A stretch of 64,000 nt of DNA, taken from Granulicella mallensis MP5ACTX8. GTDB lineage: Bacteria > Acidobacteriota > Terriglobia > Terriglobales > Acidobacteriaceae. The stretch spans positions 1,922,001 through 1,986,000 of the forward strand of contig NC_016631.1 in NCBI RefSeq assembly GCF_000178955.2, read 5' to 3'. The position numbers and the translations under genes were made by a program. The notes below the pieces were generated by a model that was not told the origin of the DNA, did no database searches, and worked only from the letters and a program-made list of their open reading frames with translations. Shown in pieces: positions 17,213-26,339 of the stretch (positions are counted from its first letter, which is position 1; each line of letters opens with the position of its first letter).

Positions 17213-18610
17213 ATGTTGGACAAAAATAGACTCTTTCCGGCGGAGAGCGCTTCGCGAGCGGTCGCTGCAAAGTTGTACGAGACAGTGCGCGACCTGCCGA
17301 TCATCAGCCCGCACGGCCATACCGACCCGCAGTGGTTTGCCGATAACCAGCCTTTTCCGAATCCCACGGCGCTTTTTATTCAACCGGATCACTACATCTT
17401 CCGCATGCTGTACTCGCAGGGGATCTCGCTCGAGTCGCTGGGCATTCCGCAGGTGGACGGCAAGCAGTCGGCCGACCCGCGCGAGGTCTGGCGTCTCTTC
17501 GCGCGCAATTATTTTCTGTTCCGCGGGACACCGACGCGTCTCTGGATCGACTTCGCCTTTGCGGAGCAGTTTGGCCTGAAAGAGCGTCTCAGCGCTGAGA
17601 ACGCCGACGAGTACTACGACGCGATCGATAAGAAATTGCGGACGCCCGAGTTTCTGCCGCGTGCCTTGTATGAGCGGTTTAATCTTGAGGTGATCGCCAC
17701 GACGGATGCTGCGGTCGATTCGCTGGAGCATCATCGCAAGATCAAGGCCTCCGGCTGGAAGGGCCGCGTGCTGCCGACCTTCCGCCCGGATGCGGTCGTC
17801 GATGCCGAGTACCTCGGCTTCCAGGACAACCTGAAGAAGCTCGGTGAAGTAAGCGGCGAGGACATCTCTTCGTGGAAGGGCTACCTGAGCGCGCTGCGCA
17901 AGCGCCGCGCCTTCTTCAAGGAAAATGGCGCCACCGCGACCGATCATGGCCACCTTACGGCGATGACCGCGGACCTCTCGCTCAACGAAGCTACGGCTTT
18001 GTACGAACGTATCTACACCGGCAAGACGAACCCCGGCGACGTGGAGCTCTTCCAGGCGCAGATGCTGACCGAGATGGCGGGCATGAGTGTGGAAGACGGT
18101 CTTACGATGCAACTGCATCCGGGCGCGATCCGCAATCACAACCCGCATGTCTACGAGAAGTTCGGACGCGACAAGGGCGCGGATATTCCGTCGCCGACGG
18201 AGTACGTCCGCAGCCTGCGACCTCTGCTCTCGAAGTACGGCAACGAACCCGGGTTCACGTTCATCCTGTTTACGCTGGACGAGTCGACGTTCAGCAGGGA
18301 ACTCGCACCGCTGGCTGGACACTACCCCTGCCTGCGCCTGGGACCGCCGTGGTGGTTCCACGATTCGCCGGAGGGCATGACCCGCTTCCGCGAGCAGGCC
18401 ACCGAGACGGCAGGCTTCTACAACACGGTTGGGTTCAACGACGATACGCGTGCGTTTCTGTCGATTCCCGCGCGGCATGATGTAGCCCGCCGCATAGATT
18501 GTGCTTTCCTTGGAAAGCTTGTCGCGGAGCATCGCCTGGACGAGAGTGAGGCGTTTGAGTTGGCGCAGGACCTTACGGTGAACCTGGTGCGGAAGGCTTA
18601 TAAGCTCTAG
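17213..18610 (+). CDS. uxaC: glucuronate isomerase
   Basis: A 465-residue uronate isomerase of the amidohydrolase fold. It converts glucuronate to fructuronate and galacturonate to tagaturonate in the cytosol. The metal-binding start of the barrel is seen as ISPHGHTDPQWFADN (about 29-43). Full family length, with LGPPWWFHDSPEGM and the conserved end of the barrel. It opens the hexuronate cluster uxaC-uxaE-gntK-SDR, although a spacer of about 500 bp with repeat B separates it from uxaE. Confidence 0.93.
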   Translation: MLDKNRLFPAESASRAVAAKLYETVRDLPIISPHGHTDPQWFADNQPFPNPTALFIQPDHYIFRMLYSQGISLESLGIPQVDGKQSADPREVWRLFARNYFLFRGTPTRLWIDFAFAEQFGLKERLSAENADEYYDAIDKKLRTPEFLPRALYERFNLEVIATTDAAVDSLEHHRKIKASGWKGRVLPTFRPDAVVDAEYLGFQDNLKKLGEVSGEDISSWKGYLSALRKRRAFFKENGATATDHGHLTAMTADLSLNEATALYERIYTGKTNPGDVELFQAQMLTEMAGMSVEDGLTMQLHPGAIRNHNPHVYEKFGRDKGADIPSPTEYVRSLRPLLSKYGNEPGFTFILFTLDESTFSRELAPLAGHYPCLRLGPPWWFHDSPEGMTRFREQATETAGFYNTVGFNDDTRAFLSIPARHDVARRIDCAFLGKLVAEHRLDESEAFELAQDLTVNLVRKAYKL

Positions 18611-18699
18611 CGTCGCGGGGCGGAGAGAGCCGTAGCCTTTGGACTACGGAATCAGGGCGGGCAAGGATCGGGTTTCCACCCAGGTCTTTGCCCGTTTTT

Positions 18700-18891
18700 G
18701 CTTTTTGGGTTGTCATTCCGAGCGTAGCGAGCGAACCTGCTGTCTTCCGTTTTTCGCCAGTGCTATTACAAACGTTGCGCGTCGCCACAAAGCGGCCTCT
18801 TTCGCCTGCAGTTCACATGTTTAGGTCCTACGAACAAAGAGCGGGAGACAGCAGGTTCGCTCGCTACGCTCGGAATGACAACCAGAAAAGC
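18700..18891. repeat. long inverted repeat family B, copy 1
   Basis: Left arm 18700-18749 and right arm 18842-18891 are near-perfect 50-bp inverted repeats (core TTGTCATTCCGAGCGTAGCGAGCG, continuing AACCTGCTGTCT) around a unique spacer of about 92 bp. It lies in the 499-bp gap between uxaC and uxaE. The remainder of the gap (18892-19109) shows only a short GC hairpin (GGGCATCGCCCC region at about 18926) and no gene. Confidence 0.88.
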
Positions 18892-19109
18892 AAAAGCAAG
18901 TGCTTTCTGCACGATTTTGGGAAGGGCATCGCCCCTTCGGGGCTAACGCCCACCCTCTGGAACCCCCTGTTCTGCCTCCCTGACGACCTCGACATTCTCG
19001 CTTTCCCAACATTCCTGTCTGACCCGTATTTGCGCTGTCTGACTGGAAGTGGGTATTCTGTCACACGGTGATGAACGCCAAGGCGTTCGGTGACGGAGTG
19101 GAGACGACC

Positions 19110-20372
19110 ATGAGCAAGGGCATGAAGCTGCCGAAGTTTTCGGTGGGTGTTGGAGACAGGTTTGCGCATCAGGCGAAGGCGCAGTTGGCGGCCTGCATTA
19201 AGGCTGGCGAATTTGGGGTAGAAGTGGTGCCGGTTTGGAATAAGTCCAACCGTGAGCACATGATCATCGGCACGGAACCCAGCCAGACCCGTATCGCCGC
19301 CGATGCCGCAGTCAAGGAGCTGGGCTGGACGAAGCCCTATTTTCTCGACGCGGACCACATCAACCTGAAGACCGTCGATCGCTTCATCGCTCCGTGCGAC
19401 TTCTTCACGCTGGACGTTGCCGAGGAGATCGGTAAGGCAGCTAAGCCGGAGGACGTTGCCGCCTTCGTTCAGCAGCATCCTGAACTGATCGGTGAAGTAA
19501 CGATCCCGCACATCGCCGAGCCGTTCAAGACGGACGCTGCCTTCGTGACGGGCGTCGCGAACAAGTTCCTCGCGGCCGTGCAGGACGCGGGCAGGATCTA
19601 CCGCTATCTCGTCGAGAAGAAAGGCGAAGGCAACTTCGTGCCCGAAGTCTCGATGGACGAGACGGATTCCCCTCAGACGCCGGTTGAGCTGCTGATCATC
19701 CTCGCTGCCATCGCGGACGAGAAGATTCCCATCCAGACGATCGCCCCGAAGTTTACCGGCCGGTTCAATAAGGGCGTGGATTACGTCGGCGATGTTGCGC
19801 AGTTCACCAAGGAGTTCGAGGAAGACCTGGCGGCGATTGCGTTCGCCATCAAGACCTACGGCCTGCCCGAGAACCTGAAGCTCAGCGTTCACTCCGGCTC
19901 GGACAAGTTCTCGATCTACAAGGCGATCCACGAAGGCGTGAAGAAGTTCAACGCCGGTGTCCACCTGAAGACCGCGGGAACGACGTGGCTCGAAGAGCTG
20001 ATCGGCCTGGCCGAGGCGGGCGGAACCGGCCTGGACATCGCCAAAGAGGTCTATCGCGAGGCCTATGCTCACTCGGACGAGTTGCGTGCGCCCTATGCGA
20101 CGGTGATCGACATCGACGACGCCAAGCTGCCCAAGCCCGAGGTGGTTGAGGGCTGGACGAGCGTGCAGTTCACCTCCGCGCTGCGCCACGACCAGGGCAA
20201 TCCGGCCTACAACCCGAGCTTCCGGCAGTTGCTGCACGTCGGCTTCAAGATCGCGGCCAAGATGGGCGACCGCTATCTGAACGCTCTCGAAGCGAACGAG
20301 GAAGTGGTGGCGAAGAACGTGACGACGAACCTCTTCGACCGGCACATTCGCCCCGTGTTCCTCGGTCAGTAA
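19110..20372 (+). CDS. uxaE: tagaturonate epimerase
   Basis: A protein of about 420 residues matching the UxaE family first defined in Thermotoga maritima, which interconverts tagaturonate and fructuronate and so merges the galacturonate and glucuronate branches. Recognised from the overall sequence (MKLPKFSVGVGDRFAHQ at the start, FLDADHINLKTVDRF, KLSVHSGSDKFSIYK, HLKTAGTTWLEE). The start at ATG 19110 has GGAG at 19100-19103 (6-nt spacing). In-frame starts at 19068/19071 lack such a site. Located between uxaC and gntK. Confidence 0.88.
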   Translation: MSKGMKLPKFSVGVGDRFAHQAKAQLAACIKAGEFGVEVVPVWNKSNREHMIIGTEPSQTRIAADAAVKELGWTKPYFLDADHINLKTVDRFIAPCDFFTLDVAEEIGKAAKPEDVAAFVQQHPELIGEVTIPHIAEPFKTDAAFVTGVANKFLAAVQDAGRIYRYLVEKKGEGNFVPEVSMDETDSPQTPVELLIILAAIADEKIPIQTIAPKFTGRFNKGVDYVGDVAQFTKEFEEDLAAIAFAIKTYGLPENLKLSVHSGSDKFSIYKAIHEGVKKFNAGVHLKTAGTTWLEELIGLAEAGGTGLDIAKEVYREAYAHSDELRAPYATVIDIDDAKLPKPEVVEGWTSVQFTSALRHDQGNPAYNPSFRQLLHVGFKIAAKMGDRYLNALEANEEVVAKNVTTNLFDRHIRPVFLGQ

Positions 20373-20385
20373 ACAACCCTTGCGG

Positions 20386-20407
20386 GGCGCGGGCTTTGGC
20401 CCGCGCC
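20386..20407 (+). terminator. GC hairpin after uxaE
   Basis: GGCGCGGGC (20386-20394) pairs with GCCCGCGCC (20399-20407) around TTTG, 13 bp after the uxaE stop. No T-run follows, so it may be an mRNA-stabilising or attenuating hairpin within the operon rather than a full terminator. Confidence 0.5.
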
Positions 20408-20467
20408 TTGCGCGTTGTAGGGCTGCTATCGTAGAGTTCAAACGGTTTTACAGATACGAGGGCGTCG

Positions 20468-20965
20468 ATGATTGTCGTGTTGATGGGCGTGAGCGGGTCG
20501 GGCAAAACGACCATCGGTTCACTGCTTGCGAAGCGAACGGGAACTGTCTTTGCAGACGCGGACGACTACCATCCGCTGGCGAACAAGCAGAAGATGGCCT
20601 CCGGTCAGCCGCTGAACGACGACGACCGCCAGCCCTGGCTGGAGACGCTGAACAAGCTCTTGCGCGGCTGGCACGACAGTGGCAAGGGCGGTGTCCTGGC
20701 CTGCTCGGCACTCAAGGAAAAATACCGCGCGACGCTGGCCGCGGATATGCCCAAGGGGAGCGTTGCCTTTGTGCTGCTCGACGGCTCGCATGAGTTGATC
20801 GCCGAGCGCCTGGCCGCCCGCAAGCATGAGTTCATGAATCCGAAGCTGCTCGAGACCCAACTGGCTACGTTGGAGCCGCCCGCCGATGCTTTGCGCGTCG
20901 TCAACGACCGTCCGCCGGAAGAGGTCGTCGCACAGATTTTGCAGCACGTTTCACCGCAGGCCTGA
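20468..20965 (+). CDS. gntK: gluconokinase, GntK family
   Basis: A 165-residue small P-loop kinase phosphorylating gluconate (or a related sugar acid) to the 6-phosphate. The Walker A motif is MGVSGSGKTT at about 5-14. DADDYHPLANKQKMASG (about 31-47) and CSALKEKYR (about 78-86) are GntK signatures. Full family length. In this cluster it sits between uxaE and an SDR, as a gluconokinase does beside uxaE in Thermotoga, so its physiological substrate may be a hexuronate-derived acid. Confidence 0.9.
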   Translation: MIVVLMGVSGSGKTTIGSLLAKRTGTVFADADDYHPLANKQKMASGQPLNDDDRQPWLETLNKLLRGWHDSGKGGVLACSALKEKYRATLAADMPKGSVAFVLLDGSHELIAERLAARKHEFMNPKLLETQLATLEPPADALRVVNDRPPEEVVAQILQHVSPQA

Positions 20966-21011
20966 CGGCTGTGGATCAACCGATAGAGAAGTAAGGGGAG
21001 CAAGAGAAGTC

Positions 21012-21788
21012 ATGGGATATAAGCCGTTGGATCTGACAGGGAAGACTGCCGTTATTGTTGGCGGAACATCGGGCATTGGCCTGGCGATGGCCATCGGCCT
21101 GGCCGAGGCCGGCGCCGATGTGGTTGCCAGCTCACGTCGTGCCGAGCAGGTGGACGAGGCCGCGAAGAAGATCGAGTCGACGGGACGCAAGTCTCTGCGC
21201 CTGACCTCCGACGTCGCCGATCGCGCCAGCCTGGAAGCGCTATGTGCCGGCACGATCAAGGAGTTTGGCAAGGTCGACATCCTGATCAACTGCGCGGGCA
21301 AGATCAAACGCGCCCCGACGGTCGATTTCCCCGAAGACGAGTGGCAGTCGATCATGGACACGAACGTGACCGGAACGCTGCGCGCCTGCCAGATCTTCGG
21401 CCGGCACATGCTGGAGCGTGGTTACGGGCGCATCATCAACATCGCTTCGCTCAACACCTTCGTGGCCCTCAAGGAAGTTGCGGCGTATGCCGCCTCGAAG
21501 GCCGCAATCGGCTCGCTGACGCGCTCGCTGGCGGTGGAGTGGTCGTCGCAGGGCGTGACCGTGAACGCGATTGCCCCGGGCGTCTTCCGCACGGCACTCA
21601 ACGCCGAGCTGCTCGACAAGAGCGAGCGTGGCAAGGAGCTGCGCATGCGCACTCCGATGGGGCGCTTTGGCGCGACCGAGGAGCTGGTCGGCGGAGCGAT
21701 CTATCTGGCTTCGGATTCCGCGGCATTTGTGACCGGTGAGATTCTCGTGATCGATGGTGGCTTCCTGGCCAGCGGCGTGAACCAGTAG
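21012..21788 (+). CDS. SDR oxidoreductase (KduD-like; candidate fructuronate reductase)
   Basis: A 258-residue short-chain dehydrogenase. The cofactor motif is VGGTSGIGLA (about 17-26) and the structural motif NCAGKI is at about 95. The catalytic Ser lies in NIASLNT and the YxxxK in YAASK (about 163-167). It resembles KduD/gluconate 5-dehydrogenase-type SDRs. There is no UxuB/UxaB mannitol-dehydrogenase-type reductase in the cluster, so this enzyme may reduce fructuronate or act on ketodeoxygluconate. The ATG at 21012 follows GGGGAGCAAGAGAAGTC and lies 46 bp after gntK. Confidence 0.85.
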   Translation: MGYKPLDLTGKTAVIVGGTSGIGLAMAIGLAEAGADVVASSRRAEQVDEAAKKIESTGRKSLRLTSDVADRASLEALCAGTIKEFGKVDILINCAGKIKRAPTVDFPEDEWQSIMDTNVTGTLRACQIFGRHMLERGYGRIINIASLNTFVALKEVAAYAASKAAIGSLTRSLAVEWSSQGVTVNAIAPGVFRTALNAELLDKSERGKELRMRTPMGRFGATEELVGGAIYLASDSAAFVTGEILVIDGGFLASGVNQ

Positions 21789-21802
21789 TACGAATCCAAC
21801 GC

Positions 21803-21861
21803 CATCGGCGCGATCCGGACCGGCCTGGGGACTCCCTGGACTGGTTTGGGTCGCGCCGATG
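21803..21861 (+). terminator. hairpin terminator after the SDR gene
   Basis: CATCGGCGCGA (21803-21813) pairs over 11 bp with TCGCGCCGATG (21851-21861), with further pairing inside. It is followed by CATTTTAGTTT. It marks the end of the hexuronate gene run before the GH3 gene. Confidence 0.6.
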
Positions 21862-21956
21862 CATTTTAGTTTGCGATAGGGGTGATTACCCTTGAGTCAA
21901 ACGGTTATCCTTTGTTGAAACAAATTCTGTAGGATCAGGCGTCAGGAGAAAAAAGG

Positions 21957-24140
21957 ATGAGGATTCGATTTACCGCAACAGCTGTATTCACTGCAGCGAT
22001 GCTCTGCACCACAACGGGTCTGCTGGGAGCACAGCAGAAGTCCGTAGACAAATCGCAGCCGTGGATGAATCCTCAACTGTCTCCCGAAAAACGAGCCGAA
22101 CTTGTCCTGCAGCAGATGACGTTCGACGAGAAGATCTCCATGCTGCATGGCGAGGGCATGGCGGGCTCGAAGAATCTGCATCCGGAGTTCCAAAAGGTGC
22201 ATGAACTCTTCAACGGAGGGGCCGGCCTCGTCATCACGCCTACCCGGCTTGGCATCCCGATGATCCAGATGAGCGACGCAGCCTATGGCGTGCGCGACAG
22301 CGCGATGAATGGCCGTTACTCGACGGCGCTGCCCTCGAACCTGGCCTCGGCTGCAAGCTGGGACCCTCAAGCTGCCTGCAGCTACGGCACCCTGATCGGC
22401 CGCGAGCTTCGCGCCCAGGGCTACAACATGACGCTAGGCGGCGGCGTGAATCTGACCCGCGAGCCGCGCAACGGACGCACCTTTGAGTACATGGGCGAAG
22501 ATCCCGTGCTGGCCGGAACGCTGGTCGGCAATCGCATTCGCTGCGAGGGCGCGCAGCATGTCATCTCGGACATCAAGCACTACGCGATGAACGACCAGGA
22601 GAGTGGCCGACAGGAGATCGACGCCCGGATCGGCGAACGAGCCCTCCGCGAGAGCGATCTGCTGGCCTTCCAGATTGGCGTCAAGACCGGCCATCCGGAC
22701 GCCGTGATGTGCAGCTACAACGGCGTCAACGGCGACTACGCGTGCGAAAACCGCTACCTGCTGACCGACGTGTTGAAGAAGGAGTGGAACTTCCCGGGCT
22801 TCGTCGTCTCCGACTGGGGTGGAACGCACAGCACGGAGAAGGCCTCCGCCGCCGGGCTGGACAATGAAGAGGAGTGGGCGAGCTTTTATGGCGACTCGTT
22901 GAAGGCTGCCGTGCAGGCCGGGCGTGTGCCTATGACTGAGATTGACGATCATGTCCGCCGCATCCTGTGGGCGGAGTTCGCCAGCGGGATCGTCGACGAC
23001 CCGCCGCGGAAGGGAGTCGTCGATGTGCAGGCAGGCTTCGACACCTCGCGGCATATCGCCGAACAGGGATCGGTACTGCTGCGCAACGAGCGGAATCTGC
23101 TTCCGCTGGACTCGGCCAAGCTCCAGTCGGTTGCGGTCATTGGCTTTCATGCGGACACCGGCATGATCTCGGGCGGAGGTTCGGCGCAGGTTGATGCTCC
23201 GGGCGATCAGGCTGGTGGAGAGTGGAAGCGCAAGGTCTGGTTCCCGACCTCTCCCCTGGAGGCGTTGCGGGCCAAGGCTCCTGGAGCGAAGTTCAGCTTT
23301 GTCTCCGGAGAGAACATCGCCCAGGCCGTGGCCCAGGCCAAGGCTGCAGACGTAGCCGTGGTCTTCGCCTGGCAGTGGGAGGCCGAGGACTTCGACCTGC
23401 CGAACCTGTCGCTACCCAATGAGCAGGACAAGCTGATCGAAGCAGTCACCGCTGCTAACCCTCGTACGGTAGTCGTATTGGAGACCGGTACTGCCGTGAC
23501 CATGCCCTGGCTGGAGAAGACGGGTGCCGTTCTGGAGGCGTGGTTTGCCGGATCGAAGGGCGCGGATGCCGTTGCGAACCTGCTCTTTGGCGACGTAAAC
23601 CCCAGCGGCAAGCTGCCGATGACCTTCCCTCGGAGCGAGGCCGACCTGCCGCGTCCGACGGTCGCCAAGCCGCCTGCCGGATCTAAGAATGGAACGCTCT
23701 CCTTCAAGGTGGACTATAGCGAGGGAGTTAAGGTCGGCTACAAGTGGTACGACGCCGAGCACAAGCCGGTGCTCTTTCCGTTCGGCTTCGGGTTGTCCTA
23801 CACGAGCTACAGCTATTCAGGGTTGACTGTTTCGCCGGACGGTTCCAGCGTCAGTTTCACGGTAGCCAATACCGGGCACAGGGCCGGGGCTGAGATCGCA
23901 GAGGTCTACGCGTCGCTGCCCGAGTCGGCAGGGGAGCCGCCGAAGCGGTTGATCGGCTGGCAGAAGGTTGAACTGGCTGCGGGTGAGAGCAAGTTCATTC
24001 GTCTGGCAATTGATCCCACCTATCTCTCGATCTGGGATGAGGTTGCCAAGAAGTTTGTGCGGCCTTCAGGAAGCTATCGGGTGATGGTTGGCGGTTCGTC
24101 GGCGGAGCTGCCGCTGACGAAGGAGATCAGCCTGCAGTAA
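21957..24140 (+). CDS. secreted glycoside hydrolase family 3 (beta-glucosidase type)
   Basis: A 727-residue exported glycosidase. The Sec signal peptide is cleaved near LLGA-QQ (about 24). The GH3 N-terminal barrel (about 60-340) has the nucleophile Asp in VVSDWGGTH (about 285) and KHYAMNDQE. The GH3 C-terminal sandwich covers about 370-590 (EAWFAGSKGADAVANLLFGD) and a fibronectin-III-like domain about 620-715 (VANTGHRAGAEIAEVY). It releases terminal sugars, probably glucose or xylose, from plant oligosaccharides, feeding the sugar pathways upstream. A strong AGGAGAAAAAAGG precedes the ATG. Confidence 0.92.
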   Translation: MRIRFTATAVFTAAMLCTTTGLLGAQQKSVDKSQPWMNPQLSPEKRAELVLQQMTFDEKISMLHGEGMAGSKNLHPEFQKVHELFNGGAGLVITPTRLGIPMIQMSDAAYGVRDSAMNGRYSTALPSNLASAASWDPQAACSYGTLIGRELRAQGYNMTLGGGVNLTREPRNGRTFEYMGEDPVLAGTLVGNRIRCEGAQHVISDIKHYAMNDQESGRQEIDARIGERALRESDLLAFQIGVKTGHPDAVMCSYNGVNGDYACENRYLLTDVLKKEWNFPGFVVSDWGGTHSTEKASAAGLDNEEEWASFYGDSLKAAVQAGRVPMTEIDDHVRRILWAEFASGIVDDPPRKGVVDVQAGFDTSRHIAEQGSVLLRNERNLLPLDSAKLQSVAVIGFHADTGMISGGGSAQVDAPGDQAGGEWKRKVWFPTSPLEALRAKAPGAKFSFVSGENIAQAVAQAKAADVAVVFAWQWEAEDFDLPNLSLPNEQDKLIEAVTAANPRTVVVLETGTAVTMPWLEKTGAVLEAWFAGSKGADAVANLLFGDVNPSGKLPMTFPRSEADLPRPTVAKPPAGSKNGTLSFKVDYSEGVKVGYKWYDAEHKPVLFPFGFGLSYTSYSYSGLTVSPDGSSVSFTVANTGHRAGAEIAEVYASLPESAGEPPKRLIGWQKVELAAGESKFIRLAIDPTYLSIWDEVAKKFVRPSGSYRVMVGGSSAELPLTKEISLQ

Positions 24141-24147
24141 GTGATTA

Positions 24148-24180
24148 CGAAGCCGAGCTCCTTTGGAGTTCGGCTCCGTA
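24148..24180 (+). terminator. rho-independent terminator after the GH3 gene
   Basis: ACGAAGCCGAGCTCC (24148-24162) and GGAGTTCGGCTCCGT (24166-24180) pair over 15 positions with two imperfect pairs around TTT, followed by ATCCTTTTCTCC. It starts 8 bp after the stop codon. Confidence 0.75.
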
Positions 24181-24293
24181 TCCTTTTCTCCTAAGCTATT
24201 CGCAAAGCTCTAGGTCGTGTCTGATAAATCGGAGATAGAGCGAAACCAAACTCGTTGCACGCATAGCTTTGTTCTTCGTTTCCCCACAGAATC

Positions 24294-24512
24294 GTCATCC
24301 TGAGCGGAGCGTCCCAGCTTTTGGGGACGCGGAGTCGAAGGACCCCGAGGGGTGACCTCTTGCCTATGCCCTTTGGAGCTTTTCTACCTCGAGCGCTCGT
24401 GCCTGAACTCTCGTGCGGGAAAAGATCCCGACCTTCTGGGTGAGATCAAGTCCTTCGGGGTCCTTCGACTGCGCACCTCGCAAAAAACGCGAGGCGCTAC
24501 GCTCAGGATGAC
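24294..24512. repeat. dispersed inverted repeat family A, copy 3 (inverted)
   Basis: GTCATCCTGAGCGGAGCG at the left and CTACGCTCAGGATGAC at the right, with internal GTCGAAGGACCCCGAGG and CCTTCGGGGTCCTTCGAC. The central conserved segment is in the opposite orientation to copies 1, 2 and 4. The left flank (24233-24293: TAGAGCGAAACCAA to CCCCACAGAATC) is closely related to the right flank of copy 4 read in reverse. It lies between the convergent GH3 and DHA2 transporter genes. Confidence 0.9.
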
Positions 24513-24572
24513 GTCTCTGTGGGTGGAACAAAATATCTGATTTGTTGTTGTCCCCGATTCGTCGGGCACTAC

Positions 24573-26171
24573 TTAATGCGCCCCGGCAGGTGGTTTGCCC
24601 GGCTTCACCTTCTTGAAGAACCACACGATGATCACGCAGAAGAAGCAAAGCAGCGAAAGCCAGCGGAAGACGTCAACGTAAGCCCAGCTTGAAGCTTGCT
24701 GTCCAAGTTGCTGATATAAAGTGGCTTGTGCTGGATGGGATGCGTTTGCTGGGCCGTACGCTCCGGTCAGGGCCTGCGTGGTGTTGTGGAGTGAGTTCTG
24801 GAACTGCTGGCCGCTACGCGGCACATAGTTGGTGATCTCGCTCTGGTGAACGGCGGCCCGCCGTGTCAGCAGGGTGGTGGCGATGGAGATGCCGATCGAG
24901 CCACCTACGTTACGCATCAGGTTGAAGAGACCGCTGGCATTTCCGATCTGTTCGTTCTTGAGCGTGCCATAGGCCGCCGTGCTGATCGGCACAAAGACAA
25001 AGCTCAATCCGAACCCGGTGATGAGAATCGGCAGGAAGAGCGTGGTGGGCGAGACCTGAAGCGTAATCGAACCGAAGTACAGGGTCGTGAGGCCGAAGGT
25101 CAGAAAGCCGAAGGTCAGCAGGTAGCGTGGATCGACCTTGTTGGAGAGGTAGCCGATCACGGGCATACCGCAGATAGCTCCGAGGCCTCTAGGGGCGACG
25201 ACGAGACCGGCGGTGAACGCCGTGTAGCCGAGCAGTTCCTGATAAAACAGCGGCAGAACCGTGACCGTGGAATAGATGCCGATGCCGAACATGAAGATGA
25301 GGATCGAACCCAGTAGAAAGTTCCGGTCTTTGAGGACGCGGAGATCGACCAGCGGATCTTTCTTGAACCACGACTGGTAGCAGAACCAGACGAAGGCTAT
25401 GACCATGGCGAGGAACGCCCAGCGTACCCAAAGCGCTCCAAACCAGTCGACCTCCTGGCCCTTGTCAAGGATGATCTGAAGGCAGCCGGTCCAGACGATA
25501 AGGGTTCCGAAGCCGATATTGTCAAAGGCAGGAACCTTTGCATTCTTGATATACGGCGGATCCTGAATGTAACGGTTAATCATGTAGAGGGCCAACGCGC
25601 CCACGGGAATATTGATGTAGAAGGCATAACGCCAGGAGTAGGTATCGGTCAGCCAGCCACCGAGGGTGGGTCCAAGAACCGGCGCCACGACCACTCCGAA
25701 GGCGAAGACGGCCATGGCGACGCCACGTTTGCGAGGCGGAAAGCTTTCGAGCAGGATGGCCTGTGAGAGGGGCTGGAGAGCGCCGCCACCAGCTCCCTGG
25801 ATGACGCGGGCCACCAGCATGAGGGCCAGGGTGGGGGCGGCTCCGCAGGCAAAGCTGGCGGCCGTGAAGATGGCGACGCAGCTCATGAGGAAGCGCTTGC
25901 GGCCAAAGCGCAGGGAAAACCAGTTGGACGCCGGGAGGATGATGGCATTCGCCACCAGGTAGCTGGTGAGCACCCAGGTGGCTTCGTCGTTGGAGGCTGA
26001 GAGCGAGCCGGCAATATAGGGCAGCGCGACAGAGGCGATGGCGGTGTCGAGCACCTCCATAAAGGTGGCGAGCATGACCGCGGCGGCGATCAGCCACGGG
26101 TTTACACCCTTCGTCACACTCAGGGTATCTGGCTGCGTGGATGCGGCGTCGGCTGTTGCGGCGGCGGCCAT
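24573..26171 (-). CDS. DHA2-family MFS efflux transporter (EmrB/QacA type)
   Basis: A 532-residue inner-membrane drug/proton antiporter with about 14 membrane helices. DHA2 features include motif D1-like FMEVLDTAIASVALPYIAG in TM1, the loop motif WFSLRFGRKRFL (about 83-95), and motif C GVVVAPVLGPTLGGWL in TM5. The C-terminus is cytosolic and basic (FFKKVKPGKP). No membrane-fusion partner (EmrA/HlyD) is adjacent, so it either works alone or with a distant partner. Confidence 0.88.
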   Translation of the reverse strand: MAAAATADAASTQPDTLSVTKGVNPWLIAAAVMLATFMEVLDTAIASVALPYIAGSLSASNDEATWVLTSYLVANAIILPASNWFSLRFGRKRFLMSCVAIFTAASFACGAAPTLALMLVARVIQGAGGGALQPLSQAILLESFPPRKRGVAMAVFAFGVVVAPVLGPTLGGWLTDTYSWRYAFYINIPVGALALYMINRYIQDPPYIKNAKVPAFDNIGFGTLIVWTGCLQIILDKGQEVDWFGALWVRWAFLAMVIAFVWFCYQSWFKKDPLVDLRVLKDRNFLLGSILIFMFGIGIYSTVTVLPLFYQELLGYTAFTAGLVVAPRGLGAICGMPVIGYLSNKVDPRYLLTFGFLTFGLTTLYFGSITLQVSPTTLFLPILITGFGLSFVFVPISTAAYGTLKNEQIGNASGLFNLMRNVGGSIGISIATTLLTRRAAVHQSEITNYVPRSGQQFQNSLHNTTQALTGAYGPANASHPAQATLYQQLGQQASSWAYVDVFRWLSLLCFFCVIIVWFFKKVKPGKPPAGAH

Positions 26172-26339
26172 ACTGTTGATCGTGCTCCAGGGGAAGAGTC
26201 GAAACAGGCTGCAAGCGTTGCAGCTTCAGGGTTGGATGCCATGCAGCGAAAGGGGTTGTGATGCCCCGAACGATGATCGCTCATGAAGCGTATTAAAACG
26301 GGGGCCGATAAAGCTTAAGGAAAACTTGAAGAAGAGATC

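Noticed and set aside
17189-20441. Long antisense ORFs opposite uxaC (447 residues) and uxaE (525 residues)
   Set aside because: Both are antisense to well-recognised enzymes and give Arg/Val/Leu-rich translations without motifs; typical of GC-rich DNA.
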